From positions 310,014,258 to 310,078,257 of the forward strand of contig NC_073745.1 of NCBI RefSeq assembly GCF_029784135.1: a stretch of 64,000 bases of DNA, written 5' to 3'. The position numbers and the translations under genes were made by a program. The stretch comes from Toxorhynchites rutilus septentrionalis (lineage: Eukaryota > Arthropoda > Insecta > Diptera > Culicidae). This document shows positions 1 to 10,858 of the stretch, piece by piece (positions within the stretch are counted from its first letter, which is position 1; every line of letters begins with the position of its first letter). The notes below the pieces were generated by a model. The model saw nothing but the letters and a program-made list of their open reading frames with translations. It did not search any database and was not told where the DNA came from.

Positions 1-139
1 TTCGTGTGTTTGATAATGTTTATACAAAGTTTTTTGAATCTAGATTGCATTTTTTTTAAATTTTCGAGCTACCACCACGATGTTTGACAAAATCCTTTGA
101 TCTCAAAATAGCGTTCATCGTATCGTTGCTGAGCCGATT

Positions 140-425
140 TCAAAGCTTATTTTTGTTCTTATAATTTCTTCTGCTGCTATTCCAACCTAAAATTCTTGTG
201 AATTCAGGTTTTTCAGCTTGGAACAAACGATTCAATCTGTTGATCTGGGGCAAAACATACGTCTCACCGTCCGACGCGAATATTTTCAGACGATCCGTGT
301 AAGGAATTTCGTCCTTATGAAACTGATCAATCATTGCATTGTAAATTCTTTCAAAATCAGCAGCACCAAGCGATACTGCGGCGTAAAAGTCGTCATGTAC
401 CTCTATGTTGCTTTGTTCAAATGTA
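140..425 (-). pseudogene. hAT-like transposase scrap (tentative)
   Basis: A minus-strand open frame reads through a segment containing GAADFERIYNAMIDQFHKDE and then KIFASDGETYVLPQINRLN. The pattern of an amphipathic helix, then an F-A-S-D-G block, then a basic helix resembles the DUF4371 part of hAT-type transposases and their ZMYM-like relatives, where this block is usually followed by a metal-independent catalytic core. Nothing recognisable continues downstream below position 140, where the frame closes. The match is by eye and over fewer than 90 residues, so it may be a chance frame. No terminal repeats were found around it, and the next feature to the right is unrelated. Confidence 0.25.
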
Positions 426-446
426 AAAAAAATCACAAATGGAAAA

Positions 447-530
447 AATCTGTACCAATCTGTACTTTTGACAAAAATCTGTACTCTGTACCGTACCTGT
501 ACCAAAAATAACGAAAAAATCTGTACCAGT
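447..530. repeat. degenerate CTGTACC repeat
   Basis: The motif CTGTAC(C) recurs about eight times in 84 bp, separated by A-rich spacers, just upstream of the mariner relic. It could be a decayed minisatellite or the subterminal region of an element. Confidence 0.5.
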
Positions 531-562
531 CCGTTTCAGTCTCAAGTTATAGCGCGTCAAAG

Positions 563-1558
563 ATGGAGTCCACCAAGCAAGAAATTCGCCATATTTTACG
601 TTTTTACTACCTGCGAAGTAAAACTGCAACGAAGGCGGCCGAAAAAATTTCGTGTAGTTTATGGACCCGATACTGTAACGATTCGCATAGCACAGCGTTG
701 GTTTGATCGATTTCGTTCTGGTGTAGTGGCTGTCGAAGATACACCCCGTACTGGTAGGCCAATCGTCGTGGAAACCGATAAAATCGGTGAAATCATCCAA
801 GTAGACCGGCATGTGAGCACTCACTCGATTGGCCAGGAACTGGGTATAGACCGTAAAGCCGTTTGGAACTATTTGCAGAAGATTGGATTCCAGAAAAAGC
901 TGGATGTATGGGTGCCACACGAGTTGACGCAGAAAAAAATCTTTTAGACCGAATCAACGCCTGCGATGCACTGCTGAAACGGAACGAACTCGACCCATTT
1001 TTGAAGAAGATGGTGACTGGTGATGAAAAGTGGATCACGTATGACAACCTAAAGCGAAAAAAGTCCTGGTCGAAGCGCGGTGAGCCGGCCCAAACCATCG
1101 CCAAGCCCGGATTGACGGTCAGGAAGGTTTTGCTGTGTGTTTGGTGGGATTGGAAGGGAATCATCCACTATGAGCTGCTCAACTATGGCCAGACCCTCAA
1201 CTCGGTTCTCTACTGTGAGCAGCTTGACCGTTTGAAGCAGGCGATTGACCAGAAGCGGCCAGAAATGATCAATAGGAATGGTGTTGTTTTCCACCAGGAC
1301 AACGCTCGGCTTCATACATCTTTGATGACCCGCCAGAAGCTACGGGAGCTCGGATGGGATGTCCTGTTGCACCCACCGTATAGTCCGTAACTGGCTCCAA
1401 GTGATTATCATCTCTTCCGGTCCATGCAAACCGCTCTTGGTGATAATAAGTTGGCCTCAAAAGAGGCTTGCGAAAACTGGTTGTCTGAGTTTTTTGCAAA
1501 TAAGGAGGGGGGAGGGGGGTTTATAAGGGGGGGATAATGAAGTTGCCTTCTAAATGGC
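563..1558 (+). pseudogene. mariner transposase pseudogene (DD34D)
   Basis: Remnant of a mariner transposase, which cuts and pastes its element at TA sites. The ATG at 563 starts MESTKQEIRHILRFYYL, followed by the helix-turn-helix region (RWFDRFRSGVVAVEDTPRTG) and the WVPHEL linker. The catalytic aspartates are encoded near 1022 (VTGDEKW), 1298 (FHQDNARLHTS) and 1403 (LAPSDYHLF); the last two are separated by exactly 34 residues, the mariner DD34D signature. It is dead: a frameshift lies near 650, a second in the A7 run at 931-937, an in-frame TAA at 1388 falls two codons into the YSPDLAPSD motif, and another shift lies in the G-rich tract at about 1505-1540. The reading ends at KLPSKW and passes directly into a Helitron-like repeat at about 1558, so the C-terminus and 3' terminal repeat are lost. 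No left terminal repeat was found. Confidence 0.9.
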
Positions 1559-2596
1559 CATAAAAATGGAACACAAATTTCTGCATTACTTGAGAATTAA
1601 TCAAGCCAACGAAACCAAATTGGCAATTGGTGCAATAAATGTTATTACGGTGGTTGGATACTCCCTCCCCCCTCGCTTAGGGGGGGCTGCCATACAAATG
1701 AAACACATATTTCTACATTACTCGACAATTCATCAAGCAAATTAAACCAAATTAGGCATGCGATGATTTTAGGGGGCACGAAACGTCTCTATGGTGAATA
1801 GACATTCCTCCCCCCTCTCTAAGGGAAGATGAGGAGAGGGGTCTGTCTTCATTCTATCATATTTTCTGTATCAAACATTTATTCCAAGTAACGGAGAAAC
1901 ATGTTATTTGCAAGTGGTTGAAAAATATTGAACGAGAATTGTGTCTGAAAATAATCTGATATTATAATGATGAGTTTTGGTAGAAGTACTAGGATTTTTT
2001 TAGTAAAAGGTAAATTCAACGGGTTCGATTAGAAGATCAATCAATGAACAGTTAGAGGATTGGACTCATGAACTTGCACTTAGTAAGAAAACGTGAATGT
2101 TTGAAGGTGTTGATTCGATAGTTCGAGAGCGGAGGCTCTGGTCGGATGGTGCACCGTTTCACTGGGGGAAACGAGCCTCTGGACGCATTAACTTGAAAGT
2201 TCTCTGCGGAAACACTCTAGGGAATCGGGGCAAACGGCAGAAAAAAACACTGCAACAGGATTCAAGCATAAATACATTCAATGTTCTTTATTTAAACTAT
2301 TCTCGGATTCAAACTTCACTGCTCAATATGTTGGCGAAAAAACATGTTCAAACAGGTTCACTTTCTCCTTCACTCTTGTTTGTCAAATTATTCTCTTTGC
2401 TGTTTGCTGCTTCGCGATTGGAAAAATACTGCTCTGCTCTTCGCTGCTGATCCGCTATGCTCGCTGACATGAGAATCACAAAAGGTGGAGGGGGTAAATT
2501 TGCGACGCAATATTTCTCTCCTCTTCAGGGACTGAACAGAAGGTATTGATAAAAAAAACAAATTTTGGGCGGGACGAAGTTTGTCGGGTCAGCTAG
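1559..2596 (+). mobile_element. Helitron-like element, copy A (5' lost)
   Basis: Shares a roughly 145-bp tandem unit (starting near CAAATGAAACACAAATTTCT and ending in a C-rich then G-rich tract) with copies at 6770, 22359 and 38630. Two units are followed by a unique tail that begins ATTCTATCATATTTTCTG at 1851 and ends GCCGGGTCAGCTAG-like at 2596. The four-base CTAG end and the TC-TATATATA-like start seen in copy C fit Helitron or Helentron termini; no Rep/helicase coding is present, so it is non-autonomous. The 5' part is replaced by the mariner relic, and the tail is interrupted by a 431-bp solo LTR. The superfamily assignment rests on termini only. Confidence 0.5.
2108..2538. mobile_element. 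solo LTR with 5-bp target duplication
   Basis: The segment starts TGTTGATTCG and ends GGGACTGAACA, the TG...CA form of long terminal repeats, and is flanked by perfect GAAGG duplications (2103-2107 and 2539-2543). The related Helitron-like copy B has the uninterrupted sequence GTTTGAAGGTATTGATAA at about 7648, an empty site inside the same window. It contains AATAAA-like and T-rich stretches but no coding. Solo LTRs arise by recombination between the two LTRs of an inserted retrotransposon; the superfamily is not determined. Confidence 0.85.
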
Positions 2597-2604
2597 TTTT
2601 ATTT

Positions 2605-2726
2605 ATATGTTTTGAAACATTCGAATACCTTATTTGACACTGGAACGCTGAATTAGAGCATTCAAAAAAGTGGGCAAACCATGATCATATTTTCGACTGG
2701 ACAAACCAAAATCATTTACCTTATAT
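2605..2726. mobile_element. 3' end of a pogo-like MITE
   Basis: About 120 bp match the right end of the element at 17581-18426, including CAAACCATGATCATATTTTC and the terminal repeat CAAAATCATTTACC. The Helitron-like copy A abuts it on the left, so it was probably inserted into this older MITE. Confidence 0.75.
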
Positions 2727-3234
2727 CAAACGCGAAAAAAAACTCAAAAAAATATACCTGGATAAAGTTTAACGTCTGAAAAGAAAATCTGAACGTGACT
2801 CGAGGAAAGGAAAGAAGCCAAGAATAGTTGCGATTTGAATTAGTTCTTTTCGGTTGCTTTTTCTGCTAGAACATTAAGTTTATTGATTGCTATTGTCTAA
2901 AATCATTCACATCGAAAGTAGTCCTCAGCTACACACAACCAATTTTCAAGCGCTATATGAAAAAAATATATAATTTTTCTATGAATTAAATTCATATTCT
3001 GCATAGAAACATCTTTCCACGTGGATATATTTAAAAATATTTCAAATCAAACCACCACTACGGTAGCTATCATATCCCAAAGTGAAAAAATACTAAAAAC
3101 ATGTCCAAGTGAGCCTCACTGACGGTATTTCCGAATACACATTTCCATCCAGCCAGCCTCCAAAGATGGTTTTTCGAATCCAAATTGATAGTATTGTTTA
3201 TCACAATTCCATATGATGAGTTCTTTTGATTGGA
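2727..3234. other. unassigned AT-rich DNA
   Basis: No coding pattern, terminal repeat or tandem array was recognised. Confidence 0.5.
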
Positions 3235-3239
3235 GGTTA

Positions 3240-3992
3240 TGTTTGCGACTATCATTACACCCCGGTGCATACCACCCTGGACAGATCAGCTGTGTGAACG
3301 ATCAGCAAATACCAGACAAACAAAACCCGACAGACAAAACATGGCAAACAAAACGTCGCAAACAGAAACAACGGAAACAATCCAACCATGTGCGAAAGGG
3401 AGACGAAAACAACATCGGAGAACAGCGAACAACAATTTGAAATCTCACCACACCCGAAGATCAACGGAGAGTAAAACATCGCACATGGGAGAAACAACAA
3501 CAATAATATCAACGCGCTGTGAAATCGTACTCCAGCGGAGCGAGATCAGTCGAGGATTGACCACCACAGGATAATTTAAATGTACTGTATACGCGTCGAA
3601 TGATTGTCAGTCGAATAAGTCCAATGTAATTTAATGTTTAATGTTTTAATATAATTAATATTGTAATGTCGTATGTAATGTTGTGAAATAATAAGTGTAA
3701 ATCGGATATACGTATAAAATGTTGTGAGTTGTGTAGAATAAAATGTAACGCCGGAATGAATACGATATGTGTCGACAACTGTTACCGGTGTTTTTTATTG
3801 GAGAGAGCAAGGAAATCAGCTGATTGAAGCGTAACAGATTGATGTGAGATGCTGGATGCACTTAGTTGCATATAAACAGTGCAAGTTCGATTTTCTGCCC
3901 AACTTAAGTCGTCGGCATTTTAAGCGATTACGCACACAATTAATGCAGTGTTGGACGTGGAATTGGGCATTCGAAGGTATTCCTGTCCAACA
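3240..3992. mobile_element. probable solo LTR (753 bp)
   Basis: Starts TGTTTGCGAC and ends CTGTCCAACA, so the ends are TGTT...AACA, and is flanked by GGTTA on both sides (3235-3239, 3993-3997). An AATAAAATG polyadenylation-like signal lies near 3737, followed by a GT-rich stretch, as expected for the R/U5 part of an LTR read on the plus strand. Open frames inside (3230-3574, 3844-4185) show no known domain and are taken as chance. There is no second copy in the window to prove the ends. Confidence 0.5.
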
Positions 3993-3997
3993 GGTTA

Positions 3998-5256
3998 TCT
4001 TTCTAATGTGCATAGGTTATGGAACATTTACACCATGGGAGATCAACACCAACATTCATTTGAACGAGATTGTTATACCAGATGGAAAGAAAAATGCTGA
4101 TTTGTTTTTCAACCGTAGACTGGTTCATCGGAATCAACTTTCCTGGGATGTTTATGATTCTGAGTCAATTCATCCATGTGTCTAAAGTATGTGTTAAATG
4201 TAATATTGTTGGAAATCGTAACGACAAAACATCTTTCATTCATTTTCGTTCATATGATAGAGAGAATGATATCCGGAGATGATTTAGCTAGAAATGGTAC
4301 AGCGTGATTCGGTTAGATTTCATCTTCGGATTATTACACAGATGGTATTATTTGAGCCATTCGAAGCAGTTCGGGATGATTCATTCTGCGATCAAATGAT
4401 CAGGCAAAACACAATCATCTGAAATGAAAAACAAATTCGAAGCGATTAACATATTCCATGCCGATTCTGCTTATTGGAACGAACGGGTCTGAATAGTCGT
4501 TGAGACGGACAGCCAGAGGCGAACCAGTTTTGCGATTACAAACCTATCGGTGCCACTGACTTCAAAAACACGTAACGCTGAGAGTGTTTGTGCACTGTTC
4601 ACTAGATGAATGACCTACCTCAACACATCAGAAGGGAATAGACCACTTACTCTGCTGCGTCTGTTGACGTCGATGCAGAATGTGGGCGTCTATGATTGGG
4701 TATACTTCAAAAGGTCACAGTAACTTGATGATAATATTTATCGAAATGAATAATGAAACTAATTCACGCGGTTATGATAGTGATTTTTGTAGAAAAAGTG
4801 GGTACCTTTTATAAGTGCAACAAACTTGAATAAAAAAAAAATATATCAATACATTACATCTGGAAACTTGCCAGTTGATATTTATTGCTCTCCTACTTGA
4901 TTCTAACCAGGTGACGGAAACATTTTCATGTGTCCTGCGCAGGAACAGAAGCACACCGTCAACAAATATTCATCAAGTGAAGCACAAACATTTTAATTAT
5001 TCAGAACGCTAATGCATTGGCCGGAGGGGTACTAGCTCCGGTTTACTCACATTGTACCTTCAATGCCTTCTCCAGCTAATGATGATGAATCGGGCGGAGA
5101 AATTTCTCTACGAGTGCTTTCTCACACATTTCCAGTTATTCAGCTACTTCGTCGTGCATATGTGACTCAAGTTTTAGAATCGGTCAGCTTTGCTCTCGCA
5201 AAGAAATTATTCTGCGATGCTATAATCGCTCTACCCCACGAATGATATTCCAAGTG
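3998..5256. other. unassigned intergenic DNA
   Basis: Short open frames only, including one of 60 codons at 5063-5245; none has a recognisable domain. No repeats shared with other parts of the window were seen. Confidence 0.5.
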
Positions 5257-6212
5257 GGGGAACCCGGGGCAAGAACGCCATACGGGGTAAGAGTGCCCAT
5301 CTGATTATTTTGCCTATTTCCATCTTTTACAATTATTTAACTACAGAACTTTGTTTTATACAGATACTGAAGGGCTGGAATTGAATAATAAATTTTCTTC
5401 AACTTACTGTATGAACTAATTTAAATCGTACGCATTTATTTCAATAAAAAATAAATTTGTTATCTCTCACCTCTTACGGGGCAAAAGGAGCCATTATTAC
5501 CGGGGTAAAAATGCCATAGTCGTAACCTCGATTTCGATCTGTCAAACGCAAATAGTGTAATCGTCGTTGTGTTTGTTGTGGTCATGGTTTGTAAATATGA
5601 AAGGATTTCGTTCCGAAACCAGTGTCAGATGGAAACTATGGTTGTTGCCGTACATTCTGTAAATCATGGAGCTGCGGATGAATATAGTTAGCCCAGAAGA
5701 ACATTGGCCAAATATGTGAAGAAGTTTGGCCGTTTTAAAACTGTGTTTTCTAAACAACAGGAGGAGTTACTCGTGAGTCACATCCTCAATATGCAGAAGT
5801 TATTGGGCTGACAACATACGACATCCCGAACCTAGGGTATAAAATCGCAGAGTGGAATAATTTAGATCACTCTTTCGACAAAACATCCAAATTGGCCGGA
5901 GAAGATTGGCTCGCTGGTTTTCGTGAACGCCACCAGAACTTGAGTTTGCGTTCTTTGGAACCATCGTGGATTTCACAGTGCTTTTTTCATCAAAAATTAT
6001 ATTTTTATAAGATTGGTACTCTTGCCCGGCGAGGTGGCACTCTTGCCCCGTACTGGAAAAATAAAAGCCAAAAACATCATTTTTGTAAATGAAACATTTT
6101 AATAGAAAACTTAACTTGGTTGTATAAATGAACAAACCGCCAAAAAAGTGGAAAAATATAACAAAAGAGCATTCAAAAACGCGTATTAGCTTAAGGTGGC
6201 CCCGGGTTCCCC
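5257..6212 (+). mobile_element. pogo-like element, internally deleted
   Basis: Terminal inverted repeats GGGGAACCCGGGGC (5257-5270) and its complement (6199-6212) bound a 956-bp element; TA follows the right end, and TG, probably a mutated TA, precedes the left. Subterminal copies of GGGGCAAGAGTGCC-like motifs occur at both ends (5265-5300, 6013-6055). The interior encodes the DNA-binding part of a pogo/Tigger-type transposase but no DDE catalytic domain. Confidence 0.8.
5584..5987 (+). pseudogene. pogo/Tigger transposase DNA-binding region relic
   Basis: From the ATG at 5584 the frame reads through a pipsqueak-type helix-turn-helix (METMVVAVHSVNHGAADEYS, then TLAKYVKKFGRF), continues with the linker KTVFSKQQEELLVSHILNM, and after a frameshift near 5808 gives the CENP-B-type helix-turn-helix (YDIPNL, KIAEWNN, then LAGEDWLAGFRERHQNLSLR). 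This two-HTH order is the N-terminal half of pogo, Tigger and Jerky-like transposases, which bind terminal repeats and insert at TA. An in-frame TAG falls near 5685, and the downstream catalytic domain is absent, joined instead to the right subterminal repeats. It is therefore a dead, deleted copy that could only have moved with transposase from elsewhere. Confidence 0.8.
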
Positions 6213-6214
6213 TA

Positions 6215-6769
6215 AATAGACCTCCAGTCCGCTGTCACTATTTGCCGATGCACCCGTCAACTGGACACAGGATTCAAACGTCGAGCTTTTCACGACGCAC
6301 TGTGAGAACTGGTTTGCATTTGTTGTTATGTCTTATATAAGGCAAAAAATTAAAATAAATAAATAAACAAATCTGAACAGCGCAGCATAACCTGTTTTGT
6401 ATCGCGTTATGGCGGCGTCTCTGGTTGTCGTGTGTGCTGTGTGTGTGTGGAAATGCGAAAAAGGTCACCAAAAGAATCTCGCATTCCGGTGCGGTGCGGC
6501 GACGACGTAATCGGAAAAGGCGACGGTGTCTAAGCGGATTACCATATGTTATGGAGTCTGATTACGTAAATTGAGCCGTTTGTTTTTGTTTGAGCTGTTG
6601 GATGTAATGATGATTGTACCGAATTTCATATGCTTACAGAATCGTGAATGTAATCCGATGAGAGCATATTGACTGGAGGGGTAATATGTGGATTAAAATG
6701 TGCTTTTAAATTCGAAATTCGGATGATTTTTATTCATTTTACAAAGAAACGAGTAATTAAGAATGTATA
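6215..6769. other. unassigned DNA
   Basis: A short GT-rich stretch (6424-6452) is the only feature; nothing coding is recognised. Confidence 0.5.
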
Positions 6770-7708
6770 CAAACACAAATGAAACACAAATTTCTGTATT
6801 ACTCAAGAATTAATCAAGCAAATGAAACCAAATTAGACATATGGAGGTTTTGGGGTGCAATAAATGTTTCCATGGTGGTTAGGCACTCCATCCCCCTTTC
6901 TAAGGGGTAGGGAGGGGGTGAGTTGCCATACAAATGAAACACAAATTTCTACATTACTCGAGAATTAATCAAGCAAATGCAACCAAATTAAGCATCTAGA
7001 GGTTTTAGGGTGCAATAAATGTTTCTATGGTGGTTAGAAACTCCTCCCCCTCTCTTAGGGGATGCTGCCATACAAATGAAACACAACTTTCTGTATTACT
7101 CAAGAATTAATCAAGCAAATGAAAACAAATTAGGCATATGGAGGTTTTGGGGTGCAATAAATGTTTCCATGGTGGTTAGGCACTCCATCCCCCTCTCTAA
7201 GGAGTGCTGTTATAAAAAAAAAACGCAAATTTCTGCATTACTCGAGAATTAATCAAGCAAATGAAACCAAATTAGACATCTGGAGGTTTTAGGGTGCAAT
7301 AAATGTTTTTACGGTGGTAAGATATTCCTTCCCCTTCTCTTAGGGGGGGGGGGTCTGCCATGCAAATGGAACACCAATTTTTGTATCTCTCGAGAACTAA
7401 TCAAGTAAATGAAACCAAACTAGGTATATTCAGATTATTCCATGTAACGGAGAAATATGTTATTTGCAAGTGGTAGAAAAATGTTGAACGAGAATTGTGT
7501 CTGAAAATAATCTGATATTATAATTTGGTAGATGTACTAGCATTTTTTTAATAAAAGGTAAATTCAACGGGGTCGATTAGAAGATCAATCAATGAACAGT
7601 TCTGCGATTGGACTCATGAACTTGCGCTTAGTAAGAAAACGTGAATGTTTGAAGGTATTGATAACAAAAACAAATTTTGGGCGGGACGAAGTTTGCCGAG
7701 TCAGCTAT
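6770..7708 (+). mobile_element. Helitron-like element, copy B (5 tandem units)
   Basis: Five copies of the 140-156 bp unit start near 6781, 6937, 7078, 7222 and 7366, followed by a tail nearly identical to that of copy A (GTAACGGAGAAATATGTTAT onward) and ending TCAGCTAT at 7708, where CTAG has become CTAT. It lacks the solo LTR present in copy A and so preserves the empty site at about 7650. The 5' terminus is missing. The mariner at 7715 begins only a few bases beyond its end. Confidence 0.55.
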
Positions 7709-7714
7709 CATATA

Positions 7715-8880
7715 AATCTGGTGTGCAACTTAATTCAATTTTTATTGCATTGAAAGTGTCGAGTTTCGTTGCAAATAAGCACCATTTGGGGTAGGTTTGA
7801 ATTTTCTGTTTCCTTTGGAAGAAAAAGGTCAGTTGAAGTGTAACGAATGCTTGTTGAAAGTTTTAGGTGACTCTACCCCATGGGATAGATCTTCTAGTTT
7901 GGACGATTTCAGAGTGGTGTTTTTGGTGTTAATGACAAACAACGTCCGATCAACCGAAAAAGTTTGAAGACGAAGAATTAGAGACATCACTCGATCTAGA
8001 TTCATATCGGACGCAAACAGAGCTTGTAGAATCATTGGGAGTTACTCGACAAGTTATTTTTAAACGCTATCTAAAGCCGCAGGATACATCCAAAGGCTGG
8101 AAAATTATGTTCCATACGAATTGAAAGTGAGAGATGTCAAGCGGCTATTTTGCATGTCCGACGGGTTGCTTAAACGGCAGAAAATGAAGTCTTTTTTGCA
8201 TCGAATCGTTTCCTCTAGATACGAATGAACTGCAAAGTTTAGGTTAAAAAACAATGAATGAATGTTCACGGGGACGAAAAATTCATTCATTACAATCCAA
8301 AACGCAAAAGATCGTATGTAAAGGCCGGCCAACCAGAAGCATCAAGGCCGAAGCCGACTATCCACGATGTCAATATAATGCTCTGGTGGTGGGATCAAGT
8401 GTGCTATCCACTATGCGCTGCAAGAGCCAGGTCAAACGATCAATGGTTACTCCTACAGGCAACAATTGATCCGTCTAAAGCGAGCTATTTCCGTAAAACG
8501 ACCAAGCACGAGTCGATAGTATTCCACCATTACAACGCTCGGTCTCATATTGCTGTTCGAGTTAAAAAACTATTCGGAAAATAGCGGAAGGGTAATTCTG
8601 GTTCACCCGCCTTATAGCCCATACCTTGCCCCTTTCGGTTACCGTTCGTTTCGTTCGATGCAGAACGCTTGAGTGGAATACACTTTATTCCAGAACAGAG
8701 TATTAAAAATTTACTGAATTCATTGTTGGCTTCAAAAGATCACCGCTTCTTTCGCGACGGAATCAGTAAATTTCCAGGAGAATGGGAAAAAAGACCGATA
8801 ATTTGAATAATGTATCAATTCATTTTATTATCCAAATAAACAATACGAACAATGGCATAAATCAAGTTGCACACCTGATT
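7715..8880 (+). mobile_element. mariner element with both terminal repeats
   Basis: Inverted repeats AATCTGGTGTGCAACTTAAT (from 7715) and the complement of AATCAGGTGTGCAACTTGAT (ending 8880) differ at two positions; TA precedes the left end. The length of 1,166 bp is slightly below that of an intact mariner. Confidence 0.85.
7845..8812 (+). pseudogene. mariner transposase pseudogene, catalytic residues lost
   Basis: Translations in shifting frames give STPWDRSSSLDDFR, TRSRFISDANRA, PYELKVRDVKRLFCMSDGLL, KSFLHRIV, then FIHYNPKRKRSYVKAGQPEA, and finally HPPYSPYLAPFGYRSFRSMQ. These are the ordered blocks of a mauritiana/cecropia-type mariner transposase. The second catalytic Asp in HHDNARSH is replaced by Tyr (HHYNARSH, near 8533), and the third Asp is Gly (APFGYRSF), so it would be inactive even apart from several frameshifts and stops. 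The spacing between these positions still corresponds to 34 residues. The wreckage is older than the mariner at 563, which retains all three aspartates. Confidence 0.9.
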
Positions 8881-9076
8881 GCTCAGGTGAACAGGTGAAG
8901 GATGTTTTTCAGAGACGTAGAACTTCAAATTGAAATAAAAAACAGGTAAATTGTGTTAGTTGTGTTAAATTTGATCTTATTTTTGAAAACATTTCTTTGT
9001 TATTTTTATTTATATAAGAATTTAGATATATGACCACCTAGGCCGGGTTGGAGGGAGTCCAATTTTCGATCACTTT

Positions 9077-9208
9077 TTACACCAAAAGAGGCCGAAAATC
9101 AGTGATCGCGTAACGAATATTGTCTTCCGAAACGACAATCATTTGAGGCTTATCGCCGTATACCTGAAACTCCACGAAAAGCGCGATGAGGTCTTCGAAC
9201 CGAAAAAT
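9077..9208 (-). CDS. possible terminal exon of an unidentified gene
   Basis: On the minus strand a TTGTACAG splice-acceptor-like sequence (AG at 9209-9210) is followed by 43 codons reading FRFEDLIALFVEFQVYGDKP, then QMIVVSEDNIRYAITDFRP and a TAA at 9077-9079. The codons end mainly in C or G, unlike the surrounding A+T-rich DNA, and the peptide looks globular, so it may be the last exon of a host gene whose other exons lie to the right or outside the window. The segment SEDNIRYAITDFRP also resembles the start of a LINE reverse transcriptase (compare the LOA frame here, RVVNAVRSFLPYKS), so a LINE scrap is the main alternative. No upstream exon was found. Confidence 0.3.
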   Translation of the reverse strand: MFRFEDLIALFVEFQVYGDKPQMIVVSEDNIRYAITDFRPLLV

Positions 9209-10650
9209 CTGTACAATTTGAAATTTGTTTTAGGTAGCAGGCCATTCATGATGAAACGTAAACTCGAATTAAACGTAAAACAAGTGAAAGTTGTTAGAAT
9301 AGCGTACACATCAAGAAGTTTTGCCAAATTAAATTTATATCATCCTTTCAAACAGCAATCACAAGTACATAAGTATTTTCAGATCGATTGCTTAAAAGTA
9401 TACATAATGAAAACATAATATAAGGTGTCTTAATAAATTACGTAAACCAGAATAGAAAATAGAAATAGAATAGAAAAACCAAATAACACACGCTTATTAT
9501 AATTCTATATCAAAGGCTAACCATTGCGAATTAAAAGAGAACTGAATTCTGAATTCTCTATTATCGCACGAGAACTTCTCACGCACCACGAACCACGTTC
9601 AGTTAAAAATGATTTGAAAAGCTATAGGTAGGTTATACTTAAGATATAACCACAAAGTTGACGTAGGACTACCGTTGGCTTAATAATCAATTGAGTGTAT
9701 TGATTAAACCAGTGATTGAATGTAACAATTTCCGAATTCAATTGCGAACAAATCCCATCTTAGGTCAATTCATGCATTGTGAGAGATTACATCTTACGTT
9801 TGGCATGATGCCTCTGAAGTTATTGCGAAACACACAGATTTCAGCGATCGTATATCAATCACTGCGCAATCCTTACTGTGTGAATTTCCGAGAGGGCATT
9901 ATTTATATACCGATTTATGCCTGTTTTCAAATCAAACTTTAAGCTTTTGAAACAAGTTCTCGGGTCATCTTTCAAATAAAATGATTATCATACCGCTCCG
10001 TTCTGCCGGCAAAGAGACAATAACGTTCAAAACCTTGCACTTCAAGCGTCACGCTCTCGTTATCGAAACTTACACTGTACTTTGTGCCGGGATAGAAATG
10101 AAATACGAAGTCCTATGTCAAAAAACATTGATAGTGCTAGATGAGCAGCGAACAAAATAGTCTGAAAAAATGATGGGACGTAATCGGAGAGACGTGGAAC
10201 TACTGCAAGGACTCTCTGTTCAAATAATTTATGAAATATCTAAGTAGCTTTTCAGCAAAATTACCTCTATAACGCTTCCGGAAACATCGTTCCCTAAGGA
10301 ATAATCCAGAAATTATACTATGCAGCATCTTTCGCAGAACGGCAACAGAACATTCGAGCCGGATCGATTGTGTGGTAACGGCAGGCCACAGCAGAAAAAA
10401 ATCGCCTTTATTTTCCGACCGATGAACACAGCATAAAAATATCTTGTTCACATACCGCTTGGAAACATACATAAACATACACACATTCCGGAAACAATGT
10501 TCGAATCCGAGATCGACAAAAGGCACCAATAAGCCCGAAAAAACTCGTAAATACCCCCAAGCCATTCAATCCATTCCTCAGCTGAAAAAAATGAAAAGTT
10601 AACTCGTATTTTCTACACATGGTGATCACTGACTTTAGTGAAATTGATAA
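9209..10650. other. unassigned DNA
   Basis: Open frames at 9691-9942 and on the minus strand at 10200-10629 show no domain or codon bias; nothing else is supported. Confidence 0.45.
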
Positions 10651-10746
10651 TTGGAGATAGAGAGAGATAGAGAGAGAAAGGGGGAGAGAGATAGAGCGAG
10701 AGAAAGGGAGATAGAGCGAGAGAAAGGGAGAGAGAACGAGAGAGAG

Positions 10747-10789
<43 letters not shown>

Positions 10790-10858
10790 GAAAGGGAAAG
10801 ATAGAGAGTGAGAAAGGGAAAGAGAAAGAGAGAGTGAGAAAGGGAAAGAGAGAGAGTT
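10651..10858. repeat. GA microsatellite, impure
   Basis: About 200 bp of (GA)n with interspersed AAAGGG; the purest block is (GA)18-20 near 10745-10786. The minus-strand Ser/Leu/Phe-rich frame across it is a product of the repeat. Confidence 0.95.

Noticed and set aside
3230..3574. 114-codon Thr/Lys-rich frame
   Set aside because: It lies within the probable solo LTR and shows no domain.
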